From: Diphasiastrum complanatum
Lineage: Eukaryota > Streptophyta > Lycopodiopsida > Lycopodiales > Lycopodiaceae
DNA length: 60,000 bases
NCBI GenBank assembly: GCA_029204225.1
Contig: CM055096.1
Location: 39,282,461 to 39,342,460, forward strand
Direction: 5' to 3'
Both the position numbers and the translations under genes were made by a program. The notes under the pieces were generated by a model. The model saw only the letters and a program-made list of their open reading frames with translations, did no database searches and was not told the DNA's origin. Below are positions 1 to 10,361 of the stretch, in pieces (within the stretch, counting starts at the first letter, position 1; every line of letters starts with the position of its first letter).

Positions 1-740
1 GGGTGCTGCCAAAGGGGGAGCCAGTGGAGTGGGTGCTGCCAAAGGATGAGGATGTGGAGTGGGTGCTGCCACTGGAGGAGCAGCTGGAGGAGCCACTGTG
101 GATGTGGACGCTGCGAGAGAAAACCTGGGCACAGATGGTGTCCTGCCATGGAGACTTGGTGCTGCAGAAGTGGACAGCGATAGAGGGGCTGCAGGCCTGA
201 ATGGCATGGGTGGCACTGGAGGAGCTGTTGGACGCACATACACCCTCTGAGGAGCTGGAGGAACTGTAGGCACCTCATGCGGCTGCTCTGGCTGGGACTC
301 TGTGTATGTCATGCTGGCGAGAGATGAAGGGGGTGCCTTGACACTCGGCATCTGCTGGGCCTCTGAATCCAATGTGGCAACCAAAGTCGTCCAGCTGGGC
401 ATCTGAATACAAATGCTCTGGAATCTGGGACTCATCTTGTGCACCAGCCTCTAATCATCCTGTGCACCAACCTCTGAATCATCCTGTGCACCAACCCCTG
501 AATCAACCCGAGCCTCATCCCCTGCCTCATCATGTACACCCTGTAGACCCTGCATGGCCTCCCAATCTGTGCAATCAAAGTCATCTGGTGCCTCCTCTGG
601 TGTGCTGTCGTAGTAACGGCCATGACTCTATATTGCATGCATCCAAACATCTGCCGGACAGGCATCTAAATCACTCTGCCCTCTCTTCTTCAGCAGGGGG
701 ACTTTCACTCTTTTTTGCAGAAATGTGATATTTTGCTCTT
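1..740 (-). pseudogene. Decayed proline/alanine-rich and acidic coding remnant
   Basis: On the - strand a long reading frame with a few stops and one frame change can be followed across this stretch. The upstream part (about 660-430) is acidic (STPEEAPDDFD, then repeated VGAQDDSE). The downstream part (about 370-1) is rich in Pro, Ala, Thr and Ser, with repeated APTP-type runs. A 24-bp unit beginning TGTGCACCA occurs three times in tandem at 438-508 and gives the repeated acidic octapeptide. No catalytic domain is visible and the family is not recognised. It could be the low-complexity tail of a transposase or of a host protein cut by the LINE insertion at about 745. That it is old coding sequence is an inference from composition only. 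Confidence 0.3.
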
Positions 741-751
741 AGCAGAGACTC

Positions 752-1460
752 ATGAATCACTATATCGACCCCTTCCAGCCATTCAGGATTATTCATGGCA
801 TTCAGCATACAGGGCCTTTCTTGAGAGGAAAAACCACACGTGGCTCTGGTGGTGTTGCATGTCTTACCAAGGAAGTTTATCGTACTCATTTTAAGCTGCT
901 CAAAAGTGATCCATTTGCACGATTTATTTTTGTTACAGTTTTTTGGTCACTACTTGGGCTACCTCAAGATCTCTTTATAGCAGTTTGTTATTTTGCACCT
1001 CAGACATCAGCTTTTGCAGACTATGGTGGTGACCCCTTCCAGGCTCTCTCAGATGATATAGCCAGCTTTGCACAGTAGGGGCCTTATTCTATTAGCAGGA
1101 GATTTTAATGCTCGTACCAGCACCCAGCAGACAGGAGTTTCATGCAGATAGTGATTTCCCTACATATTCAAGTTTTGGATGTGGGTTTGGATAGGACCTC
1201 TCAGGATGCAGATACCCCGGCTACACACTTTGGAGAACAGTTGATTGGACTTGCAGGAGCTCACTCTTTAGCCATTTTGAATGGCCTATCTCGATGGCCG
1301 TCATCATCCGTGTTTACCTGTCATCCGCACGGGGGTGGACACAGCGTTGTTGACTACTTCATTGGCTCACCAGCCTTGATTCCATTTCTTCATACTTTTC
1401 ATATTATGCACCCTACCATTTCTGATCACTCTCTATTGCTCTTGTCTCTGGGCCATGCTA
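752..1460 (+). pseudogene. LINE ORF2 endonuclease domain (EEP fold), broken
   Basis: The first frame reads GSGGVACLTKE and later LFIAVCYFAPQ, the middle of an endonuclease/exonuclease/phosphatase domain. The metal-site motif AGDFNAR is at 1095-1115, in a frame that is interrupted on both sides. The C-terminal TISDHS motif (the SDH catalytic triad part) lies near 1420-1435 in the next frame. In L1-type LINEs this domain nicks target DNA for target-primed reverse transcription. The N-terminal third, with the conserved Asn and Glu, is absent. Stops and a frame change between 1075 and 1142 make it non-functional. Confidence 0.8.
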
Positions 1461-2029
1461 CTCTTGGTACTGTTACGACACCTCATTCCACACGTTGCCA
1501 TCGTCTTTCTTTCTCTCCACTTGGTCTTCCTACTTACACTTCCTCTCTGGCCACACTGCTCGACGATTTCCCCTTCTCATCTTCAGTAGACCAACAAGCC
1601 GCCTTTTTATCTCAGTCGCTTCTTCACTCAGCCAATATTGCATATCCTCCAAAAACTTTCTCATCTCATAAACGCACTTACAATAGATGGTATGATGATG
1701 AGTGCCTCTCTCTACACAAGCAGGTTCACGCTCAATACCATTCTCCCGACGCCTTAGCATCTAAACAAAAAGAATACCATAGAATGACTTTGCGGAAAAA
1801 GACTACGTACTTTCAGTCTCTGGCACAAAACCTCATCGATTCCTTGGACTCCTCTTCTTCTACCTTCTTTTGGAAGATGTTTTCTAAAAACTCATATATG
1901 CCAGCTCCTATTGCCATTGAATCTTGGATTGACTATGCTGCAAAACTTTATACAGTTGACTCTCCTTCTATCTCTCTCTCACCGCGACCTTCAGAATTCA
2001 CCCTTTTCACTCCGTCCATGATTGAAAAT

Positions 2030-3104
2030 GCCATAAAAAATGGTCAAAACCATAAAGCCATTGATGTTGACCCTCTAAGTATGGACTTTCTAAAACCTAT
2101 CGCCCATATTGTTGCTCCATACATCTCCTACGTTTTTAACCAATCTGTTATTTTTGGCCTTCCCACACCTTGGTGTACTAACCTTTTGCACCCTATACTT
2201 AAGGCTGGTGATCCTTTGAATGTAGACAACTATCGTACTATTATGATTAGTCACACTATGGCTAAGCTCTATGGTTCGGTTATGCAGTCTATCATCAGCT
2301 CTCATGCGGAGACAGAGGAGCTATATGCTATGGGATAGGCAAGTTTTAGAGCACTATTCCACAGCGGACCAGATATTCATACTGAGGTGTATCATTGAGG
2401 CAAAGCATTTGATTCGGTTCCGAGACACTTGCTGTTCCAACGTTTGGCATCCCTTGGTTCCTCACACGAAGTCATTGCTGCTATCCTCACATTATACGAG
2501 AGTTTTGGCCCGATTCTGTGATGGAGATGGATGGTCTTCATATATTCATAGTACGGTCGGAGTAAAGCAAGGGTGTCCCTTATCACCCACCCTATTTGCT
2601 CTATACATTGACGACCTTGAGCGGATCATTCGGGAAGAAGGTGGAGATGGCTGTCCTCTAGCAGATATTATTATTCCTATCCTTCTTTATGCAGATGATG
2701 TGGTTTTACTCTCTAGTTCGGCTGCAGGACTTCAGCGACATCTGGATGCCTTGTATACTTTCTGTCAGATATGGGGGCTGATGGTGAACACTGGTAAGAC
2801 TAAGGTTATGGTGTTTAACACCAACAGGCAGCATATGAGAGACACTATGTTCTATTTTGATGGACAACTTCTAGAGATAGTGGCATTTTACACATACCTA
2901 GGTGTTCTCTTCTCTGGTCCATTGCTTTCTTGTAGACCGGCTGCATTGGCTAGGCTCCGCAAGGGGCGCTCTGCTCTTGTTCAGATGGAGAGGTTTTCCT
3001 CCACTTATTACGTGCATGACCCAGACACATTGTTACCTCTTTTGTTTGACTGTTTCTCTAGTTGCACTATATTCAGCGGAGACATGGGGCCCAGGCTTAT
3101 CTAG
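2030..3104 (+). pseudogene. LINE reverse transcriptase domain, broken
   Basis: Fingers and palm motifs can be read across two frames joined near 2300. First comes AIDVDPLSMDFLKPIA, then ILKAGDPLNVDNYRTIMIS, then GVKQGCPLSPTLFALYIDDLE at about 2560-2620, and the catalytic LLYADDVVLL with YADD at 2688-2699. The motif order and spacing are those of L1-clade LINE reverse transcriptases, which copy the element RNA at the nicked target. All catalytic aspartates are present, but the frameshift near 2300 and further breaks after about 2930 inactivate the copy. The frame then continues in pieces to 3850. Confidence 0.88.
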
Positions 3105-3570
3105 AGACACTTGGAGTGACATCTCGTGTTTGTAGATTCACATGCTTAGCCGGATGATTTGGGCCAAGTAGTCGGTTCCTCATGAGATTATTTTGGCGGA
3201 GTTTGCTTCTCCTCCACTGATTGAAGAGGCTATTTTCAAGATCATCACATTCATTCACAAAGTCTCAGAGCTTGATTCTTCCAGATACGTGTTAGCGGCT
3301 TTTACATCCTCTCGCACTTTGGCCGGGTAGTAGGCTAAGTCTTCATGGTTTCAGTATGCTTTGGACTTTCTACATAGTTGGGGATTATCTATGTTTGACC
3401 TCCCAAATGGGACTCATGTGTTCATTTGCCGATAGATCTACAGAGCATACATACATACTGTTTGGTCTCACCTGGATCCCTCACGGGTTAAGCTTTAATT
3501 CTACCACATTCACTTTCTTCACCTGGATGCTTCAGGTCTTCCCGTTAGACCGAGTTATCTCTCTCAGACG

Positions 3571-3852
3571 TTGTCTTTTGGCCTGTGCTACCGTATTGGT
3601 CAGCTTCGGGTCTCTTCTCATCAGCTAGCTATTGAGACCGGCAGATACACAGACACGCCACGACCATTACGGATCTGTCAGTGTTGTACTCTACATGAGG
3701 TTGAGGATGAGTTTCACTTTATATTCATATGTCCAGCTTACTATGAGATCAGAGGCATATACCACTGTCTCTATTGGGACACTCCACTCACGCTTGGTTC
3801 CTTCTTTGCCTATCCAGATGCGAGATGTGTTAGTGAGAGATGTTCTCTTTGA
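3571..3852 (+). pseudogene. LINE ORF2 C-terminal zinc-binding tail
   Basis: The frame reads LRVSSHQLAIETGRY, then CQCCTLHEVEDEFHFIFICPAYYEIR, a Cys/His cluster typical of the zf-RVT-like C-terminus of plant LINE ORF2 proteins. The same segment, with the same spacing, is found on the - strand at 11201-10971, which proves that the two copies belong to one family. Coding similarity continues into FAYPDARCVSE before the frame stops. The extent of a separate accessory role for this tail is unknown. Confidence 0.78.
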
Positions 3853-4245
3853 GATCTTCACTTTTGTCAGATGATCAGAATGTTGACCACAGCCAGCCAC
3901 ATATTACACTTTTCTTTCAGAAAAGAGCTAGGGAGGATACCTCGGATAGTGAGATTGACATTCCAGCTCATCAACCGAAGCTCCAACGCCTTCCTCAACC
4001 ATCCAGAGTTTGTCACTAGAGGCCACCATGTGCCTCACACTAGATCACAGTTTTTCTCTCTCAGTTAGTGAGTTTTATTCCTCCGCGTAGCTGGTGGTTA
4101 AGCTATTGCTTTTGTACCCTAACCATAGCTGGAGGTTAAACTTTGGTTTTTTATTTCCAGTTTATCTCTGTTTTTAGTTTTAGCTGATAGAAATAAGTCC
4201 GACATGGACACTGCTCCTTTTTGATGTACTTTTTCTTTGTCTTAT

Positions 4246-4259
4246 GTGCCCAAGGGCAC
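4246..4259 (+). other. 3'-terminal hairpin of LINE copy 1
   Basis: GTGCCC-AA-GGGCAC forms a perfect 6-bp stem with a 2-base loop, 30 bases before the CT tract. It sits in the conserved end sequence (GTACTTTTTC..GTCTTAT..hairpin..GACATTAATA) shared with the other two copies, where the stem sequence differs but pairing is kept. It is probably the RNA feature read by the element's own reverse transcriptase; that is inference. Confidence 0.6.
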
Positions 4260-4285
4260 TCTATAGACATTAATATATTCTTTTC

Positions 4286-4289
<4 letters not shown>

Positions 4290-4375
<86 letters not shown>
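4290..4375. repeat. (CT)43 microsatellite at LINE 3' end
   Basis: This is an uninterrupted CT tract of about 86 bases. On its left the LINE ends with TTCTTTTCTATTC; on its right a GC-rich module starts at once. Confidence 0.97.
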
Positions 4376-4378
<3 letters not shown>

Positions 4379-4663
4379 GGGCGCGGGTTTGGGGTAGCGC
4401 GGTTTGCTGTCCTGCGCCTGTTTTTTTGTTTTAAAATGCGTTCAGGTCCTAGACGCGCGCCCCGGGACCCGGACGCGTCTGCGCCCGGACGTTGGATGCG
4501 TCCATTGGACGCGTCCAGCCCAAAAAAAAGAAAAAATTAAAAAATAAATTGGGCCGGCCCGACTCCGCGCCCGGGGGTCGGACGCGGACGCCTCCGGGCA
4601 TCACGTGCGGACGCGAAATGGCCGCGCCCGGTCCGGACCCTCATGTTTGATGTCATACACACG

Positions 4664-4720
<57 letters not shown>

Positions 4721-4868
4721 ACATATATATATAAGGTAGGGCGACTCGGACGCGGACACTCGTCCACCCAGACGCACATTTTTTTTCCCTCATATTTTAG
4801 TGTATTTTAGGGTTTAAAAAAAAAATTGGACGCAGACGCAAAATGGCCGCGTTCGCCCGGACGCGCAC

Positions 4869-4922
<54 letters not shown>

Positions 4923-5138
4923 ATCATAGGTCGCGCGGTACTGGGTACCGCGGATCCCGGTACCGCGGGACCGTACTGGTACCGCGGTACCACAATATAA
5001 TAATATTTTTATTATTTAATATTTTTAAATTTTTTTTTTTACCTAAACCTACCCGCCCCCCTCGCATTTCCTCTGAAATTTTTTTGCGCCCTCTCCGCCC
5101 TGCCATCGCTGCTGGTTTTTCCTGCCTGCCTCTCGTGG
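4376..5138 (+). repeat. GC-rich/palindromic module, copy 1
   Basis: The module has a fixed order: GC-rich DNA with many GGACGC motifs (4380-4860), a CG/CA microsatellite (4656-4717), a CT/TA microsatellite (4869-4920), a cluster of GGTACC/CCGCGG palindromes (4938-4992), AT-rich DNA, a T-run, then CCTAAACCTACCCGCCCCC. The same order and much of the same sequence recur at 6107-6598 in the same orientation. In copy 2 it leads into a hAT transposase reading the same way; here it abuts the tail of a transposase reading the opposite way. It is probably the terminal and leader region of a hAT family. I found no matching right-hand terminal repeat. Confidence 0.7.
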
Positions 5139-5139
5139 A

Positions 5140-5989
5140 TGATGTCGTAGATGTACTCCGCCGTGTGCACTCTCCCTGCCTTGAAGGCGTCAATGCTACG
5201 GAGGAACATGGAACCGTAGCAGTTGGACACAATGATGTTGATGAGTGGACTTTTATGACAATCAGTCCACCCATCAGCCATGACGGAACAACCGTACAAA
5301 TCCCAGCCCTTGTGCAATGCGGCTAGTCTCTCTCTGACCTCGGCAACCTGCCCCTGGAGCAAAGGGCCGCGAAGCGCCTCGGCTGTGGGTGGTATGTAGC
5401 TGGGCCAGCAGACTGCAACTTTTGGGATCGCCTCTCGAAAGATGGAGGATGTGGCCATGATGAAGGGGAGGTTCAGGTCATAGAACATCTGTGCTATGGT
5501 CCTGGTGGCCTCTCTGTGCTGTCCCTCTCTGAGAGATCCCATGATGGTGGTCTGTTTGGTGCCTCGGGATGTGGATGGCTGAGAGGATGTGGCTCTGGAG
5601 GTGGTGGCATAGCTGCAGCTGCGGAAGTGGAGGCTGTGGATCCATGGGGAGTATTGGCGGAGGGGGTGGCGGGGGCGGTGCATGAGGTAGGGGGGGTGGC
5701 GGAGGTGGGGGCGGTGGCGGGGGTGACAGTGGGTGCAGCAGTTGAAGGGGTCTCCGCGACATCTGTGGATGGCTCAACATATGTGTCGAGAATGCGAGCC
5801 CTCTCTGTAGGGGGGATGGATGTACAAACGCTGATCCCGTAGCGTCCCCTTGTGGGCAGGGTACGCAATCCTCCCAAATGTGCTCGGACCCAGGAGGCGT
5901 TCCCTCCCAACTCTTTCCGACAAAAAGGGCAAACGCCACTTTCTGTCGGGCAACAACTTCACCTCGTCCCGAATGGGAGAAGCGGCCAT
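5140..5989 (-). pseudogene. hAT transposase N-terminal half (BED finger, DUF659), decayed
   Basis: The - strand starts with MAASPIRDEVKLLPDRK and a degenerate BED-type finger (SWVRAHLGGLRT) spread over frames between 5989 and 5750. A Thr/Pro/Ala-rich linker follows (about 5750-5570). The DUF659-type region is then in one frame (IAQMFYDLNLPFIMAT, GWDLYGCSVMADGWTDCHK, SPLINIIVSNCYGSMFLRS). DGWTD and the following segment are hallmarks of plant hAT transposases. The frame runs out at about 5140 into the module described at 4376-5138, so the RNase H-like catalytic C-terminus is lost. At least one frameshift lies in the finger. It cannot encode an active transposase. Confidence 0.82.
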
Positions 5990-6028
5990 GTCAAATCACA
6001 ACACACTCACACCCACATGCACACAGAC

Positions 6029-6031
<3 letters not shown>

Positions 6032-6106
<75 letters not shown>
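6032..6106. repeat. (CT)37 microsatellite
   Basis: A pure CT tract of about 75 bases between the start of the - strand hAT frame and the second GC-rich module, which begins directly after it just as copy 1 begins after the tract at 4290-4375. Confidence 0.97.
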
Positions 6107-6109
<3 letters not shown>

Positions 6110-6304
6110 CGCGCGCAGCGCGCGGGTCTTTGGTAGCGCAGGTTTGGGGTCCGCGGCCTGTTTTGTTATTGTTTTTTTTTTATTAAATTTTGTCCGGGTC
6201 CCGGACGCGCTCCCGGATGCTGGATGCGTCTTGCCTACAAAAAAAAAGGGCGCGCCCGACCCTGTGCCCGGGGATCGGACGCACCTGGGCGCCGGGCCCT
6301 CATG

Positions 6305-6370
<66 letters not shown>

Positions 6371-6598
6371 TAGGTCCCGCAGTACTGGGTACCGCGGATC
6401 CTGGTACCTCGGGACCATACTGGTACCATGGTACCATGATGGTACCGCGGTACCACAATATATTAATATTTTTATTATTTAATATTTTAAATTTTTTTTT
6501 TTTTTACCTAAACCTACCCGCCCCCCTCGCATTTCCTCTGAAATTTTTTTGCTCCCTCCTCCGCCCTGGCATCCCTGCTGTTTTTGCCTGTTTGCCTT
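6107..6598 (+). repeat. GC-rich/palindromic module, copy 2
   Basis: Second copy of the module at 4376-5138, same orientation: a GC-rich part with GGACGC motifs (6107-6308), a TA microsatellite (6309-6368), a GGTACC/CCATGG/CCGCGG palindrome cluster (6380-6462), AT-rich DNA, a T-run, and CCTAAACCTACCCGCCCCC. From about 6369 it reads on into the leader of the + strand hAT transposase. Copy 2 lacks the CA tract of copy 1 and has a longer palindrome cluster. Confidence 0.7.
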
Positions 6599-6776
6599 CG
6601 ATTCCTTGCGTCGCCCTTCGCCCACGCAACGCCCTGCCTTGCATCTGACTTGCTTCACCCTGCCTTCGCCCATTTTTAGCGTCTCTCCAACAGTGAACCC
6701 TGCTGTTTTTTTTCCAGCAATCCATCCTACCAGCTTTAGCTTCAGCTGCATTTTTTCCCTAGTTTTCTCCTTCGCA

Positions 6777-8400
6777 ATGGTGCAATCCGACCTTTCCGGT
6801 CTGTGGGACGAGGTAGACATTGTCAGGCGGGTTGCCGACAAGTCCAACAAGACCGATCAGAAGATTGTGCGTTGCCGATACTGTCTCGTCGAATTTGCTG
6901 CGTCCCTCAGTCGCCTTAAAGGCCACCTGCTCAGTGCACGCGCCAAAAATGGTGCCACCTTAAATGCTGCCCCTTGTGGCAGCATGTCCGTCCTGACAAG
7001 CAACGACTACTGGACACCTACGGGCCACGGCTCGTGGCGGGGGAGAACACCATTTCAGAGGGTGTTCTCCGGTTTTGCACCACTCCTTATGTGGCTGACC
7101 CAGAGTTGCTGCCTGCTTGGCTGGCACGCACGAGGAGAGGGAGTCCATCCTCATACCGTCCCATTGCCCCTCATCCCCCTTAGACAGTTCCGCCACACGC
7201 ACCCCCATCTGCACCCATTCTGGTGGATCCCGTCCCATCACGTTCGCCAGTTGCCACTGCGGTTCCACCACCACGTCTTGTTGCTCGCATGCCCCCAGTT
7301 TACGATTTTCTCATGGATTCTCCGCCACCTGAGCAGGCCCAGGATGCTACTGACGAGGCCTTCGAGGATATGGATGGGACCCCTTCTTCCTTCCCTTCCC
7401 ATTCGGATGACCTCCCTAGCCAACAATTTTCGTATCCCATGCCAGATCTTGCCCCTCCACCAGTGCACCCCACTTATGCTACTGCACCCATCCCTACCAG
7501 TGCATCCCACTCTCCCCATTCCACATCTACAGCCGATGCATCCACTAGTGGCCAGCGTGTCGCGTCATCGTCCATTCCTATCACAGTTGGTGCACCGTGC
7601 TGGAGGTCCACCACCCGTCCCCTGCCAGGTAGAGCCCTTGTGTAGCAGACCATTCGCGGCGCGCATCAGCCGCACATGGACAGAGAGGCCACACAGGCCG
7701 TGGCCAGTTTGATTTACGAGCTGGACCTACCTTTTGCCATCATCGATTCTGAGCCCTTCAGAAGGGCATTCCGCCTTGCAAAGTCTGTCAGCCCTAGCTG
7801 GAGAGTCCCTGGTTCAGAGGTTGTCCGTACACACATGTTGAGAGATAGGGTCGAGTCCTTGTCCAGAGAGATGGAGCCTCTCCGCCGCCACTGGGCCACA
7901 TATGGATGCAGCATCATGTCCGATGGCTAGACTGATGTCAGGAGGAGGCCGATCCTCAACATCTTGGTCTCCAGCTGCATGGGTACATAGTTTTTGAGAG
8001 CCGTGGATTGCAGTAGAGGGGGGAGAGTTATATCTACAGATTTCATGTACGACGTCATTAGGTCTTCCATCCTGTCCATAGGCCCCAACATGTCGTTACG
8101 GTGGTGACGGACAATGCCACCAACTGTGTTTAGATGGGTGTCCTGCTAGAGGCCGAGTTCCCTCACATCGTCCATACCCCCTGTGCGGTGCACGACATAG
8201 ACCTTTTGATGGGGGACATAGGTGCACTTCCCTGGGTTAGAGCCATCGTCCGCAAGGCCCTCTTCCTAGTGACTTTTGTCACCCGGAAGAGTCGTGTTCT
8301 TGCCATGTTCCGGGTGTTCAGCCATTTGGACCTCCGTAAGCCAGCCCCCACACGCTTTGCATTCGACCTGGTGGTCATCGACCGTAAGGCCTTCACATAA
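6777..8400 (+). pseudogene. hAT transposase (BED finger, DUF659, start of catalytic core), decayed
   Basis: The frame starts at ATG 6777 (MVQSDLSGLWDEVD). A BED finger follows (RCRYCLVEF..SRLKGHLL), then a Pro/Ser-rich linker to about 7650. A DUF659-type region (about 7676-8060) contains YELDLPFAI and TYGCSIMSDG. The expected DGWTD motif is broken by a TAG stop at 7928-7930 in place of the Trp codon. Later, in another frame, TDNATN (about 8115) and CAVHDIDLLMGDIG mark the start of the RNase H-like core. The coding sequence ends at about 8400 without the C-terminal dimerisation region. Several nonsense codons and frame changes show it is dead. It is related to, but clearly diverged from, the - strand copy at 5140-5989. 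Confidence 0.82.
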
Positions 8401-8962
8401 CATGGTCATGACAGTGTGATGAGCACAGACCCCAAACCGTGAATCAGTGAATCACCGAATCAGCAATACTTAGGTAATCTCAGGGGCTTGTGGGCTCCTG
8501 CAGTACATAAATTTTTTTGCAAAAATTACCATCAGATCTCCCATCAAAAAACCTCTTTTCTGACAGCCATTATGCCAAATCTGGGATTTACTTCATAACA
8601 GAAAAAGGCACCACAAATGGGGCACGATTGTTTAAAGAGAAGTTTCCGTGACCCTGAAGCTTGCAGTAGAAAGAAAAAAGTAAATTTTTCTGTAAAGCCG
8701 TCTTTCATGATAATGGAAGTTTTAAGGTTTTAAATTGAGTGCTGCTCTGACATAGCGACAGATACAAAAAAAATGTTTTTGAGTCGTTTCCAGGACAAAA
8801 ACTATTGACCAGTTTAACTTGATTTTTAATCTGAATGTGCCAATTATTCTTGTTCCTTGGGTGCTTTACATAAGTTTACAACACTGATTGGTAATAAGAT
8901 TCGAATGCTAAGTATATCAGAGACATAACCTTTCTGCTCAATGTTTTTGGAGTTCCTTGCAG
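8401..8962. other. Intron or intergenic DNA upstream of acyl-CoA oxidase exons
   Basis: No coding segment or repeat was recognised. The end (TTCCTTGCAG at 8953-8962) is a good 3' splice site, so at least the right part should be intron of the acyl-CoA oxidase gene. The preceding exon was not found in the window, so the hAT and LINE remnants to the left may all sit inside a very large intron; that is inference. Confidence 0.5.
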
Positions 8963-9519
8963 ATTTATTGAAAAGTTACATACAGACATTCCTGGGAAGG
9001 GAGTGAAACAACAATTGCACCTTCTTAGTAGCATTTATGCTCTGTCATTGTTGGTTAATCATGTTGGAGACTTTTTTTCAAGTCATTATCTGACTTCAGA
9101 ACAGACATCTTTCGCCAAGGATCAACTCCGTCTACTCCTTACAAAGGTTTGGATGATATACGCCTTTTGTTGGTCTAATATACTTCTGAAGATTGAACAA
9201 GGGATAAGTCTGGTTTAAGTGTAGGCGTGCTTAAAAATTTATGATCAAAATCAGAAAGCTTGCTCGTAATAATGATTAACCTTCCATATTTGTGCTTTTT
9301 CAGGTTCGTCCAAACGCTGTAGCATTGGTCGATGCTTTTGATCATAGCGACTACTACTTGGGGTCTACCCTTGGTCGTTATGATGGCGATGTCTATACCC
9401 ATCTTTATGAGGGGGCTCTGAAAGATCCTTTGAATAGATTTCCTGCTACTGAAGGATATACAGAGTATCTGAGGCCGATGCTGAAGCAGCAAGTGAAGGG
9501 AGTGCATTCAAGGCTGTAA
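8963..9519 (+). CDS. ACX: Acyl-CoA oxidase, last two exons (partial gene)
   Basis: Exons 8963-9146 and 9304-9519 are separated by a GT-AG intron of 157 bp with phase 0. The first exon encodes DIPGKGVKQQLHLLSSIYAL..HVGDFFSSHYL..AKDQLRLLLTK, the second VRPNAVALVDAFDHSDYYLG, LGRYDGDVYTHLYEGALKDP and EYLRPMLKQQ. These match the C-terminal alpha-helical domain of plant acyl-CoA oxidases, the FAD enzymes that carry out the first step of peroxisomal beta-oxidation and make hydrogen peroxide. The protein ends in Ser-Arg-Leu, a standard C-terminal peroxisomal targeting signal (PTS1). Both exons are open and the splice phases agree, so the gene is probably functional. All upstream exons, including the FAD-binding part, lie outside the recognised sequence, so the ACX subtype is not assigned. 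Confidence 0.9.
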
Positions 9520-10017
9520 GTAGGTCAAATCATGTGGTTCACGCACTGTAAATTGTTAAAATAAGTGGCTTGGATGATAAGGGTACCTATGGTAGATGAC
9601 ATTATAGCCATATATATACCTGTTTTTCCAAATAAGGTGAATCTTACAGTTTGGTGCAGGTCGTAATCATGATAAATTGTTCGAAGGTTAGTTTGAAGTG
9701 TTTGTCAAAGTTTTCTCCTTCCCTTATTCTGCCAAGGTCTGTGTTCAGTTAAGTTTGGAGCTTTGTCAGATTTATTGATTTAAGGCTCCGTGAGCGCAGG
9801 ACTGCCTATGTGTGGTGTAACAAGGCTCACCATCTGTAAATCACTAAAACGGCATGTGCCATAAGAATACTTGTAGGCGAGCGAGTGGGGCACTTTTTAG
9901 TCTGTTTTCAGGGATTCAGGTATTTCTGATTTGTGTTTCTGTTCTAACATGGAATTGGAGAAATTTGGATCGTAGCAATGCTTTACATGCCACCTTGGGA
10001 CAGTTTTTATCATATAT
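9520..10017 (+). other. Probable 3' untranslated region and flank of acyl-CoA oxidase gene
   Basis: No open coding segment or repeat is recognised. The stretch follows the stop codon directly and is T-rich, as plant 3' UTRs are. The polyadenylation site cannot be fixed from sequence alone. Confidence 0.4.
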
Positions 10018-10019
10018 CT

Positions 10020-10086
<67 letters not shown>
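10018..10086. repeat. CT/TA compound microsatellite
   Basis: A CT tract (about 10018-10043) runs into a TA tract to about 10086. Confidence 0.95.
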
Positions 10087-10091
<5 letters not shown>

Positions 10092-10269
10092 GATAAGAAG
10101 TGGTCTCTTATCTTTTAGTTTCTGCTAGCCCCTAGCCCCTTACAAGAGGATCTAATTGCAAAGAGCAAAACTTCTTATTGCCTGGAAATCAAATTGCAGA
10201 AAATTCTCTGAAAGATTGTCAGATTTTAAATAATATTTCTTAGGTACGTTTTATTAATGCATTACAATT
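10087..10269. other. Unassigned spacer
   Basis: AT-rich spacer between two microsatellites. No gene or repeat seen. Confidence 0.5.
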
Positions 10270-10276
10270 GTGTGTA

Positions 10277-10347
<71 letters not shown>

Positions 10348-10361
10348 AAGAAAGAAAGAAA
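10270..10361. repeat. GT/GA/AAAG compound microsatellite at LINE copy 2 end
   Basis: GT repeats (10270-10297), then GA repeats (10298-10342), then five AAAG units directly joined to AGCTTTATTAATGTC, the 3' end of the - strand LINE copy 2. Confidence 0.95.

Larger units (their letters stand above)
745..4289 (+). mobile_element. Broken non-LTR retrotransposon (LINE copy 1), 5'-truncated
   Basis: One + strand ORF2 is spread over several frames: endonuclease (about 752-1460), reverse transcriptase (about 2030-3100), a connection region, and a C-terminal zinc-binding tail (3571-3850). The order is that of L1-type LINE ORF2 proteins. ORF1 and the N-terminal part of the endonuclease are missing, so the copy is 5'-truncated, as LINEs usually are. 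Frameshifts or stops lie near 1080, 2300, 2930, 3100 and 3150-3340, so the copy is dead. The 3' end (4200-4289) contains a perfect hairpin GTGCCC-AA-GGGCAC and then passes into a CT microsatellite. The same terminal sequence ends the copies at 10298 and 12204, which marks all three as one family. Confidence 0.88.

Noticed and set aside
752-4060. Autonomous, active LINE at the left of the window
   Set aside because: At least five frame breaks and no ORF1 or endonuclease N-terminus; it is dead despite an intact YADD motif.
4537-6482. Frames with Ile-Tyr or Val-Cys runs
   Set aside because: Translations of TA and CA microsatellites, not proteins.
5850-6482. 210-codon + strand frame
   Set aside because: It is the reverse of the - strand hAT N-terminus joined to microsatellite translation; no domain of its own.
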